Assembly (NCBI GenBank): GCA_025403435.1
Contig: CM046350.1
Span: forward strand, 2,572,070 to 2,636,069
Source of the DNA: Artocarpus heterophyllus
Taxonomy: Eukaryota > Streptophyta > Magnoliopsida > Rosales > Moraceae
Reading direction: 5' to 3'
Length of the DNA stretch: 64,000 nucleotides
Shown: in pieces, positions 1-10,218 of the stretch
Position numbering within the stretch: the first letter of the stretch is position 1
Layout: the number at the start of each line of letters is the position of its first letter
The notes under the pieces: model-generated
What the model was told of the DNA's origin: nothing
What the model saw: only the letters and a program-made list of their open reading frames with translations
Database searches by the model: none
Made by a program: the position numbers and the translations under genes

Positions 1-321
1 ATCTTGCAGTTTTTGAACGAAGTTATGAGGACCGAATTTTACTTCTAAACATTACGTGCAAAAGACGAAGAAAATTAAGAAACTTACTGTGACCCTTCAA
101 CAAAAGGCTCCCCTTCTTTCTGGAACTCATTTTCTACATCTTGCCACCCGTCATCAATTATCAAAAACTTTGCTGGAGTGCCTCCCTGTGATAAACTGTG
201 TTTGTTTGTCTAGTACGTGAGGGAGCTCTTACACAAAAAAAAAAAAATATATATATATATATATATGCCTCCCTGTGATAAACTGTGTTTGTTTGTCTAG
301 TACGTGAGGGAGCTCTTACAC

Positions 322-366
<45 letters not shown>

Positions 367-2290
367 TTCAAAAAAAAAAAAGGAAAGAAAGGAATATAAC
401 TTATACATAAAATTTTTCCACAGACGAAACTATAGTCCAGTTAAGGATTGATTCCTTGTGACACTATATTTACCTTTTAAGTCCCTCTCTGATTCCTTGA
501 GGATTGACTTCTTGATAAAAAGCATCCCAAGTACACCAACCAAAGTAATCTAACATTCCAGGCATCTGCATCATTTAAAAAAAAAAATCCATCATAAACA
601 AATCATGATGGTTATTTGATGAGACAAAAATAACAAGGTCACTAGATTTAATTGGTTAGCTAAATTACCTGTTTGGATTCCCTAAGTGCAAAAGTTCCAC
701 TATACTTCTCCAGAATCCTGAAAATGGTCCAAAGCACAAATAATCATCAATAAGTTAGTGAACTAGCCATGTGTCATATTGGATACACAAGAAGGAACAG
801 TTTGACTTTCTCAATATGATACTATTACTCAAAAACTCAAAATTTTCTCGTAAAGTTGACCCACTTCATAGATTCCTGCATCAGATCAAATGGGTGATCT
901 CCAGAATTCACAAAAACTGCTTTTAGAGATTCTGAAGTTACTACTCCAGGGTCACCTATATAAAAACACATAAAGAAGCCTATGTCATTATACTAAAAAT
1001 AAAGAGAATAACTGTTTTTCCCCCCATCCTAGAATGTGCAATATAAAAAGAAAAAAAAAATCTAAAATTGTATAAGATTACCACTTTCAACACAAAATTC
1101 AAGTTCATTTGATGAATTTCCCTGCAAGCTGCTCCGGAATTTGCCATCTAAAACTGGCAAGAATATGACATAAGAAGTCTCGTTTTGATCGTCTAAATCT
1201 GGACCTTTTTTTGCTTCTAGAAGCAGCATCTGAGTTTCAACAGGAACATCACTTCCTGAACTACCAACTCTTGGTATCATCCACCATAGCTTGAATCTAA
1301 AAAGAGATAATAATCTGACATCCCTGCATCATAAAAACATCACACGTTATTGCCGTTTAAACTTGTCCACATAATTGAATGCAAAACACGAATTTATGAT
1401 TTGTTCACTAGAGATTAAACTATTTGAGCAGTTTATCCTTTCCTAATGCAATACTTGTAACTGTTATATTTCAAATGTAGGACTATACAGAATGGACAAA
1501 ATTAGGCGAACGAATTGGAGATTATTTGTAAATTAACACAAACAAGAGTCAAAATAAGAGCCGGTAAACTTACTTGAAGAGTACCAACGGATCGAAGGTC
1601 TAATTTCCAGTAAATATTGCATAAGCTGCCTCTACCTTCTACCATTGCCAATTATGAACTTTCTTTTGTATTTTTTGCAAACATATGAAGTTTCTAACAC
1701 AAGTACTACGATAAAGATTGCTGGCCTATCATGAAATGGGGGAAGCCTCTGTCGCTTTGATGCGCGAGAACACGGCTATTATCATTCCCAAAATCCTAAT
1801 AAATTGTAACAAAGAAAGCAGGGCATTTGATTTTCACTAAACAATGAAAAAGGAAGCAAATTTGTATTTTTTGCAAGGAGGAGAAGCCAGGCAATATAGT
1901 AAATCTACCACATACAAAAAAAAAAAAAAAAAGAAGCTTTGCACTAAGAAAAAGGAAAGATACATACCGAAGGACTCCAAGCTTGAAAACATGTCTAGAA
2001 CTAGAATCACTTGAAGTAGCACCGACGAATGCCGATGAATTGGTCAATGGGGTCACCACCACATTCTCAGGAACCTCAGTCAGCACCTCTTTGCCACTTA
2101 TACTGAGAGCGCCGTCTTTGAGGACAGGTTTTGAGCTGAGAAACATAGAATGTCTCCATGTCTTGTTTGTGTTAATACGCACAAACCCGCGTGAGAAGAG
2201 CTTCCGTCTAGTGGCTAGAAATGGAGAGGAGTGAAAATTGAGTCTAAAAGAAGCTTTTGGAGACGGAGAGAAAAGGGTAATTTGAATCAT
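1..2290 (-). CDS. Raffinose synthase / seed imbibition family protein (GH36), 5' part, runs off left edge
   Basis: Exons that fit by splice sites and phase are 1968-2290, 1082-1296, 865-955, 669-717, 474-565 and 88-195 (minus strand); more lie beyond position 1. The translation carries family hallmarks: [61 protein letters not shown] and [16 protein letters not shown]. The family transfers galactose from galactinol to sucrose (raffinose synthesis) or acts as an alkaline alpha-galactosidase; the part seen does not decide which. The first 45 residues are rich in Ser, Arg and hydroxylated residues and poor in acidic ones, which suggests a plastid transit peptide (inference). The start at 2290 is the first ATG of the open exon. 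Two oddities: about eight residues usual in the family between exons 1 and 2 are not accounted for, and the last intron holds an 87-bp tandem duplication that copies its 3' splice site. Confidence 0.9.
179..352. repeat. 87-bp tandem duplication spanning a splice acceptor
   Basis: Two copies offset by exactly 87 bp (CCTCCCTGTGATAAACTGTG at 181 and again at 268), each followed by a poly-A and (TA)n tract. On the minus strand each copy holds the intron 3' end ACACAG and the first bases of the next exon of the raffinose-synthase-like gene. Only the copy ending at 195 continues into coding sequence. Confidence 0.9.
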
Positions 2291-4492
2291 GATTGGTGTA
2301 CCAGGAAGAGTGTTTTATGATGAGCAGTGTTTTACGAGAGAGTATTTTCTCTCCGCGTGAGATTGTAAACCATAAATTTAATTATAAATAGTATAAAATT
2401 TTTATATATTATAATAAAAAAAAATTATTTTTTAATAAATTTTTATATATTACAGTAAAAATAATTCCTATCAATTGTTTTTTCTGCTAACCGAACAACC
2501 CTTACCTTAAGAGCTGGACATGGCGGGAGAGAGTGGTGAAGGATGTGTGATGTGAGTTTGATCCAATGTGATAGGGAGAGAGAGACAGCCTTTCTTTTTG
2601 CTTTGGTTATTATTGGCCACATTTTAAGGTTTCTCTTTTGTCATTTTCAAATCTTGTATGGGAATTATAAATGTCCTCTCATTTTTGCAGGACATCTTTG
2701 CCCTGAGATCTTCAACAGACAGAACTTGGTCGGCCCAGTTCCTATGTTATTATCCTATGTTGTGTACTTGCACATGTAGAGTGTCTTGTAATATGGTAAA
2801 GCACAACTTCCAAGCCCAAATTATCTGAAACACTTTTATGCATAGATTTCGCTCATGTCCTTTTTTTTTCCCTTCAAAAAACTCTGTTCTCGCCTTCGCT
2901 ATTTCCCTCATGTTTATGATAAATGTTATTTGATACAATTCCCAAAAAAAAAATTTCTTCAAGGTTATAAATTTTCTTTACATGACGAGGTACATTAATT
3001 TCAAACCTTGTTACAATTATTTTCAAAGAGCTGTTCTATTTCAATTGCTTATTCCAATCCACAAATCATGGAATGGGCCCTTTAGTTCGGCCCAATTCCG
3101 TCCGGTTCTGCTATGGTTTGTTTGGTCAAATTGAAAAATAGGACCCTATTGTTTTTAATCTTATCACTCCTAGATAAAAGTTTGAAACATATCATTTTAA
3201 AAAATAATATAAAGACTTAATTAATGACAAAAATTTTAAATTAATGTTAAGCAAACAAGTATTATGTAAGGATATTTTTGCCTTTGTGGCTAAAAGAAGT
3301 AGTACGAATCAAAAGAAAAAAAATAAATAATATAACACAACAATAATAGTAAATAAGTGACAGACTACCTAATTTACTCCTTGTTTTTATTAGAATACTG
3401 CACTGTTTGAGTTCAAATCGGTTAGTTTGAACCGATTCTCCAAACACATGCTACAATCTCAATAATTGAGAAACTCACAACACATGTGGCATTTATATAT
3501 AAAAAAGTAGGGAGTTTGGGAGTATTGTTTTGATGGTTTGAACTTATTTTGGTACAAAAAATACTTTAACATGTGAGAACTTATATATATTGTAGCTTAT
3601 TCTTTTTTTTTTTGATATTATAGTATGTAAGAGCTATATAGTGTATCAACCAAAAGTTTTAGTTGAAAATGAAAACACCAAACACCCTTTTTAAGAGATA
3701 AAATTTATAAAAATTCTATTTCTTTATTTTGGTACGATGAAGTTATTTCTTTTGAAATGGTTTTACTCTTTTTTTTTTTTAGCATCTTTGTCCCCTAAAT
3801 TTTTTGTATTTTTGTAACATGATCCTTAAATCTTTTTTGGCAATTGAGTCCTTAAACTTTATAAAATACAATAATTAAGTCCTAACTACAAATAGGACGA
3901 AAAACGATCATGTAACCCATTTATGATATCTATGAACCTCATTTGCATCAAATAAGAGTCAAATTGTGCAATTTTATGCCAAAAAGGGGGAAAAAAGAAG
4001 AGAAAATAAATCATTGTTAATGATTTTTTAATAATTTTGTTGGTTTATATATATATATATTTCAATCATTGTAGTGTAGTGCTTAAAATTCTACTGCTTT
4101 CTTTCTAATTGGGTTATGTGCAAAAAAGGGGAAATCCTCGAAAAAAAAAAGAAGAAGTTAAACGCATATAAATATTCATTATTTAAAAAAACTATCTCAT
4201 ATAACCTATGTGTCAAATGGTTGGGACTGAGAATCTCAATAAACCCAAAAAAAGAATAATTTTCACAGCTTATAATTTTGTCAGAGAAATCTTAGTGGGG
4301 GCAGCAACCCTCACTCAACTTGTACTTCTTGCGCCACTGTTCTTTATGTCCTTTTAATAAAATAATACTACGTCAATTAAAATATCATGTTACTTAAAAA
4401 TATTATATCACTAATTGTGTTAGTTAAAATATTTTAATTGACATGACATGATATTATTGCAGGGAAAAAAAACTAGGGCTGAACAAAGGGCG
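2291..4492. other. Intergenic, AT-rich, no gene seen
   Basis: Upstream of the raffinose-synthase-like gene. Small ORFs (for example 2543-2779) have no recognisable domain. The stretch 2375-2460 is almost pure A/T with a short imperfect repeat, and there is a (TA)n run near 4047-4062. The gene's promoter must lie at the left end, but I see no distinctive element. Confidence 0.6.
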
Positions 4493-4500
4493 GTTTTGGT

Positions 4501-4790
4501 TAGTGTTGCAAGAACGGGCCGGCCCGGTCCGGCCCGGCCCGTTCTCCTTAGGCCCACACGGCCCGCGGGCCGGGCCGGGCCGGCCCATATTAAAAATAAC
4601 TTGGCCCGGCCCGGCCCGCGGGCTAGTTTTATATGGGCCGTGCCGTGGGCCGTGCCGTGGGCCGTGTCGGGCCGTGCCGGGCCGTGCCGTGGGTCGTGCT
4701 GGGTCGTGCCGTGGGTCGTGCCGGGCCATGCCGTGGGCCTTAAATAGGCCGGCCCATCTTGGCTCATCATGGGTTTAAATGGGCCAGCCC
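4501..4790. repeat. Left TIR and GGGCC-rich subterminal array of the hAT element
   Basis: The 22-bp terminal inverted repeat is followed by about 270 bp packed with GGCCCG, GGGCC and GGGCCGTGCCGT-type direct repeats, in sharp contrast to the AT-rich surroundings. In Ac-like elements, subterminal short repeats are transposase-binding sites; the same role here is inference. Confidence 0.85.
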
Positions 4791-5050
4791 ATCTAAGTAT
4801 GTAATTTTTAATTTTTTAATTTTTTAATTTTTAAACAAGTTAATAAATATAAAAGTTTGAATAGTTAAGATAAATATAAAAAATGATATTTTATTTACGA
4901 TTGCCTCATTAAAAACCTTTCCAAGGAAAACCCAGTGGGACAAAACCTTGGTAAGGAAAAAAGAGTACAATCGGGATAATTATACATTAGATGTTTACAA
5001 AATTACTAAAAACATAAAAAAAACATAAAAAAAATATTGTTCATAATTAA

Positions 5051-7149
5051 TTACAACGTATTACTCCCAGTGGGAGTATCAGAAATGTCCAAATTTTCAA
5101 AGTCATCAACCCAATCATCTTGAACTTCTTGGCTTCTTCTACGAGCATCCTCCCAATCTTTGACGCACATTACTGCTTCCAGAATATCGTAACTCATACG
5201 TGCACGCCGTTCATCAAGTACTCTACCACTGCAACTAAATACTTGTTCACTTGCAACTGTGGATACTGGTATGGTTAGTATATCACAAGCCATTTTAGAG
5301 AGCACAGGAAAAGTTCTTGACTGTGATCTCCAAAATGACAAAAGATCAAACTTATTGAAATCATGACCACCACCTTGCTCATTGAAAATAAATGCTGCAA
5401 AATTTGTTTCCAGATAATTTTCCAATTCACTGCGTGTTGAAGATGTAGACGATGCACCGAAACCAAATCCTGTGTAGCTAATCATACTTGCCCATGAAGA
5501 ACCATGTGGAACAGAAGTAGTATTTGCTAAAGGTGTAGGGGATATTGTTTGGCCTCCTCCATATTTTTCATTATATGCAGTAAATATGTTGTTAACTTTT
5601 GCTTGCACATTTTGAATGGTTATGATGTCAGAATGCACCCTTAATTTTTCCCCTATACCCTTAAGCAAATATTCAACACCAGCTAATTTAACTCTCGGAT
5701 CCAATACAGCAGCTATGCAATACAACGGTGGAACACGCTCCCAATATTTTTTGAATTTTTGCTCCATGAACTCAACAGATTCCTTAAACATGTCAAAATC
5801 TCTATGCATATCGAAGGTTGCAGCAATGTCGTACAACTTATGTAATGCATGAGGAGAGGTAGGATAGTACACACCTGAGAGTTGGAGAGTGGCTTCATAA
5901 AAAACCTTTAAGAAATTGTAAAAGCATGAAGCAATTTGCCAATCAAATTCTTGAAGCAGCTCAGTTGGATTCTTCAAGTTGTAATACGCGGTTATGACCT
6001 CTTTGTATGGTAGGCATGCATTCAGCATCAAATATGTTGAATTCCACCGGTGTCCTATGTCAGTTGGAAGTTTTCTGGGTTTCATGCTTGCTCTTTTGCA
6101 AAGCTTAGCAAACTCTTCAATTCGAGAGCCAGAACTTGCTATGTAACCCAAGGCCGTTCGAATATTTTCCAAATAACCTTGAAAAAATTTCATGCCATCT
6201 TGAACACACAAGTTAATAATATGACAAGCACATCTTTGGTGAAAAAGTGTTTCGCCATGTTGTGGTCTCAATGTTGTTTTGAAAAGGTTAATAGCAGCAG
6301 TATTAGCAGATGCATTATCAAATGTGATGCTCAAAACCTTTTCTTTAATGCCATAAAAATCAAAAACTTCCATGATGACATCATGAATGGCCTTGGCATC
6401 ATGCGGATAAGGCATTGGTCGAAAAGCAATTAATCTTTTTTGAAAAGACCAATCTTTATCCACATAATGTGCAGTTACACAGATATAACTAGTTTTGGTA
6501 CGACCTTCCCACAAATCAGATGTGCATGCAACAGATGCAGTGAATGAATTAAATTCAGTTACTAACTTCCTCTCATTGAATAAAAAACTTTCATGGTGTC
6601 AGCTCTTGTGGTAGTTCTTGAAACACGCCTATATTGTGGATTATAGGCATTTTGAATGTACTCCTCAAAGGCTGGATCATCAGCAAGACTAATTGGTTGT
6701 TGAGCACTAGCCAAATATCTAGCATGCCATTCTCTTGCTCTTTGTTGGTCATATGACCAATTGGTAACACTACCATCGGGGCTAAATTGAAGTGTTTGTT
6801 GACGGCAATCAACACCACCTACACCATGCTTAGCTTCGCATTTTTTGCGATGCCTCTCTAAGTGACCAGTGCCAGAAGAGGATTTACCTGTGTAGTCTTG
6901 TTTGCATACTTTGCAAATTGCGCGCTCTTCTGTTGCACCATGCTCGTTTGTACGTGTTACGAGATCAAAGTAATTCCAAACTGGTGAAGTTCGTTGAATT
7001 TTCCTTTTGCCCTTACGAGTGACTTCAGAGGAGCCATCAACTTGAGATAGCAAGTCAACTCCAATTTCTTCCAGTGGATCATTAAATTGTTCTTCTTCGT
7101 TGATCACCAAATGTGAAATGTTCGCTCTCCCTCTAGGTGATGATGCCAT
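5051..7149 (-). pseudogene. hAT transposase (BED zinc finger), frameshifted
   Basis: Two adjoining open frames make up one transposase. The N-terminal frame (7149 down to about 6590) has a BED-type zinc finger: an aromatic VWNYFD segment, then CKVC and HLERH, about residues 60-125. The C-terminal frame (to 5051) carries the RNase-H-like hAT catalytic core and ends with the hAT dimerisation region (FWRSQSRTFPVLSKMACDIL, then ASEQVFSCSGRVLDERRARM). Family-like sequence crosses from one frame to the other at a T-run near 6585-6592, so a one-base indel separates them. The ATG at 7149 opens MASSPRG. Upstream in-frame codons exist, and a possible 5'-UTR intron donor lies near 7268. As written, no full-length transposase can be made from this copy. 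Confidence 0.9.
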
Positions 7150-7584
7150 AGCTTCAATAAAAAATAACAATAAATTAACGTAACATAAAAATTAAATAAA
7201 ATAATTACACAATAAAATTAACTTATAACAATACAAAATTAATGAACAATAAATGAAATAAATTATACCTTCAAGTTTTTTTTCCTTTCTGAAGAACTCT
7301 AAGTAATCTAAAAAACAAGACAATACATAAGATCTTAGAAGTTTGTTGAATGAGTATCTCTGTGAATGTTCTACATTTATTTATAGGTAAAAAAGTTTAT
7401 TTTTTTATTTTTTTTATTTTTAAATCTTTTTTTTAATTTTTTTTCTTTCAAGTGTAACTTGATTAGACAATTCGCTGAAGACTTAACGTCTCAGCTTTGC
7501 ACATTGCAGGCCTTCCTTCTGAGCCTCTATGTTAGGCCTGCCCCTTTATAATTGCATAGGGGAATCTAATGCCATGTTCACTCA

Positions 7585-8420
7585 CGGGTGAATATGACAT
7601 GCATAAATTATATAATATTTAATTCTTATATGTATTAAATAATATATATATATTAAATGTATAGTATTTTGATGTGATAATACATGACCTATAGACTTAA
7701 TATCTGATTCTTAGCTTTGCTTCTCCAAAGCAAAGCATGTCTTATATAAAAAACCTAAACTGCCCCTATGTAAAATAAACTTGCATATAAAATTTTTGCC
7801 CAGGGGGCTCCGCCCCCTACAACCCCCGGGAGGGGGGTTTACCACACCCCTTCCAACCCCCACGTCGACCTTACCGCGAAGGTCGATCCGCGTACAACCT
7901 CTGCGTAGGGGTAATCTACGTCAGGGTAATAATTAAGCTCCACACATACTAACAATGCCTACAAGAAAAAAATTTTAAAAATGCAAAGAAAAGAAAAAGA
8001 GCTTGTCAGGCCTATTGCAATGTGATGTGTTCAATATGGTATGTATATATATTATATAATATTTAATTCTTACATGTATTAAATAATATATATATTAAAT
8101 GTATAGTATTTTGATGTGATAATACATAACCTACAGATTCAGCATCTGATTCTCAACTTTACTTCTCAAAAGCAAAGCATGCCTACAAGGAAAAAATAAA
8201 AAAATAAAAAAAAATGAAAAGAGAAGAAAAAGAACTTGGCAAACGTATTGTGATGTGATTGCATTGGGAAAATCTCATGGCATATTCAATTATTCATTCA
8301 CGGGTGAATATGGCATGTATATATATTATATAATATTTAATTCTTATATGAATTAAACAATATATATATTAAATGTATAGTCTTTTGATGTGACAATACA
8401 TGACTTACAATGAGCCTTAC
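7585..8420. repeat. Three-copy AT-rich repeat upstream of the hAT transposase
   Basis: Copies A (about 7585-7745), B (about 8035-8180) and C (about 8299-8420) share TATAATATTTAATTCTTA (starting 7611, 8055, 8329), then an AATATATATATTAAATGTAT stretch and a TTTTGATGTGA segment. A and C share the head CACGGGTGAATATG. A and B share a tail with AAAGCAAAGCATG. A related link (CCTACAAG, then AAGAAAAAGA) follows at 7958 and 8181. The copies lie in the presumed promoter region of the transposase. Confidence 0.85.
7798..7925. other. GC-rich island with palindromic C/G runs inside the hAT element
   Basis: An isolated GC-rich block in AT-rich sequence. It contains GGGGGCTCCGCCCCC (self-complementary apart from its middle), CCCCCGGGAGGGGGG, and a short inverted repeat around CGACCTTACCGCGAAGGTCG. 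It could form hairpins. No coding potential was recognised and its function is unknown. Confidence 0.6.
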
Positions 8421-8511
8421 ATGACTTATTTGGAGAAGGTCATACTCAGCCATGTTCACCCGTGAATGAACATGAAAAAATATATCTAAATATATATATA
8501 TATATGAAATT

Positions 8512-8928
8512 GGCCCACAATGGGCCTCTTGTGGCCCTGTATGGGCCTAGATGGGCCAACCCAACTTGGGCCGGTGGGCTGGCCCATTATGGGCTGGGAT
8601 GGACCGGCCCATTGTGGGCCTAGATGGGCCGGCCCATTGTGGGCCTAGATGGGCCGGCCCAACCTGGGCCGGTGGGCCGGCCCATTGTGGGCCTAGACGG
8701 GCCGGGCCGGGCCGGCCCAGGCCCAGCCCAGCCCAGCCCGGCCCATGATTTTCCATGGGTCGTGCCGGGCCGGTCCATGGGCCGACGTATATTGGCCCAG
8801 CCCAGTCCACCAGTATTTATGGGTCATGCCAGGCCGTAAACAGTGCCGGACCGTGCCAGCCCGGCCCATCACTGTAGCAGGATGAGCCCGGGCCAGCCCA
8901 CGGGCCCCGGCCCATTGTTGCATCTCTA
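8512..8928. repeat. Right TIR and GGGCC-rich subterminal array of the hAT element
   Basis: About 400 bp of GGCCCA, GGGCC and GGGCCTAGATGGGCC repeats, with several near-identical 30-40 bp tandem units around 8600-8700, end in the inverted terminal repeat and the TSD. The array is longer and more regular than the left one. Confidence 0.85.
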
Positions 8929-8936
8929 GTTTTGGT

Positions 8937-10218
8937 CGATTTTAAGTAGGATAATGCAGTTTTGAAAAATCAATGCCTTGTTTACTTATGTTTTAGAGTT
9001 TTTGAAAATGTTTTCGCACGTTTTTCAAGGCAAAAATTTTAAAAACACTCTCAGCACAATTCCCAAAAAATTTTCATTTTTCAAAACAAAAACATTTTCA
9101 CATGTTTAAAAAACAATACCAAACGATCCATTATTGGAGAAAACGTCCCATTTTGCATGGTGGGGCTGGTAGATTAAAGGTAGGCAAATTGCGGGAGATT
9201 GACTTATTGGCCGTTGTTGAAAAAAGCTTAGAAATGCATAAAAAATTAAAATTATATCGAACAACATTTTCTAGTATTTTCTAGGCAAATAATTTATTTT
9301 ATTAGGAGTAAATTACTTCCTCCAAAAAAATGTATGTATTTAAAGGTCGTTTTATTGTGTTAAGTTTTTAGTCTTGCTAAGTAGTACAGTTAACTTGTAC
9401 TCTCTTCTTAGACTAAACAAATTAGATTATCAAACATATCATTTACCATTCTTTTTTGTCAGGATTTCATGAGAGTAAAAGTCACTACTTAATATTTTAC
9501 AACAAATATAGTTAATAATACTTACAAACGGCAAGGTGTAATTTGACACCATACTGCACACGAGATGGTATTTTTTAAACAACTGGTATCCCATAAGCGA
9601 AAAGGTTCCACAAATCACTTAAAGAAAATTTATGAGCTGTTATGGCCCATTTGATTGATAGGTTTAAACAGAAAATTCAAGCACAAATTTAAATTTTTAT
9701 GAAAAGAAATATTGTAACAACATAGTTCAAAATGAACATAGAAAAACAAGTAATTAAAAAAAAGAATTGATATATCCACATATAGAGAATAGTTACTTTA
9801 AAGCCATAAAATGCTCAATTTTAATGACAATATAGGTGTGTTACAGTTCACAATGAATCTAGGAAAACAAGTGATTAAAAAAGAGAATTGATATACCCAC
9901 ATATATAGAATAATTACTTTAAAGCCATAAAATGCGCTATTTAAATGAAAATATAGGTTAAACAGTAAAAGTACTATTAAAAACGACAACTACTGAAAAC
10001 ATCAAAGATTTCTTTAAAGAATTCTTTTTCCCAAAAACAAGGCATAATATATAGCCTGTATGACGAATGGTTGAACATAAAATTAAAATCAAGCTAACCT
10101 AAACTATACTAAACAAATGAACCTATGGAAAGCCAAAACTTCTATACTATTTTCTCACCAAAAAAAAATAAAAATCCTATACTTGGCTCAACCAAAAAGA
10201 CTCGTAAGGCTATTATGA
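8937..10218. other. Intergenic with a 121-bp tandem duplication
   Basis: No gene seen. A segment near 8960-9130 has inverted TTTTGAAAAATG-like and AAACATGTGAAAATG-like stretches that may be an old MITE. A tandem duplication is listed separately. Confidence 0.6.
9719..9957. repeat. Tandem duplication, about 121 bp, two copies
   Basis: The segment from about 9719 is repeated from about 9840. Shared landmarks are AACAAGTRATTAAAAAA, GAATTGATATA and TTACTTTAAAGCCATAAAAT (CCATAAAATG at 9804 and 9925, offset 121). The copies are diverged by point changes. Confidence 0.85.

Larger units (their letters stand above)
4501..8928 (-). mobile_element. hAT-superfamily (Ac-like) DNA transposon, 4428 bp
   Basis: Flanked by a perfect 8-bp target-site duplication GTTTTGGT (4493-4500 and 8929-8936), the size typical of hAT elements. 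The terminal inverted repeats begin TAGTGTTGCAAGAACGGG on the left and, reverse-complemented, TAGAGATGCAACAATGGG on the right, about 18 of 22 positions alike. Both subtermini are dense in GGGCC/GGCCC motifs. The interior encodes a BED zinc-finger plus hAT transposase on the minus strand (5051-7149), broken by one frameshift. The upstream 1.3 kb (7150-8500) is non-coding with three copies of an AT-rich repeat. Because both ends and the TSD are intact, the copy could still be mobilised in trans (inference). Confidence 0.95.

Noticed and set aside
4420..4778. Overlapping Gly/Pro/Arg/Ala-rich ORFs on both strands
   Set aside because: They are translations of the GGGCC subterminal array of the hAT element; any GC-rich repeat gives such open frames.
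8547..8923. Gly/Pro/Ala-rich ORFs at the right end of the hAT
   Set aside because: Same cause: repeat sequence open in several frames, with no domain.
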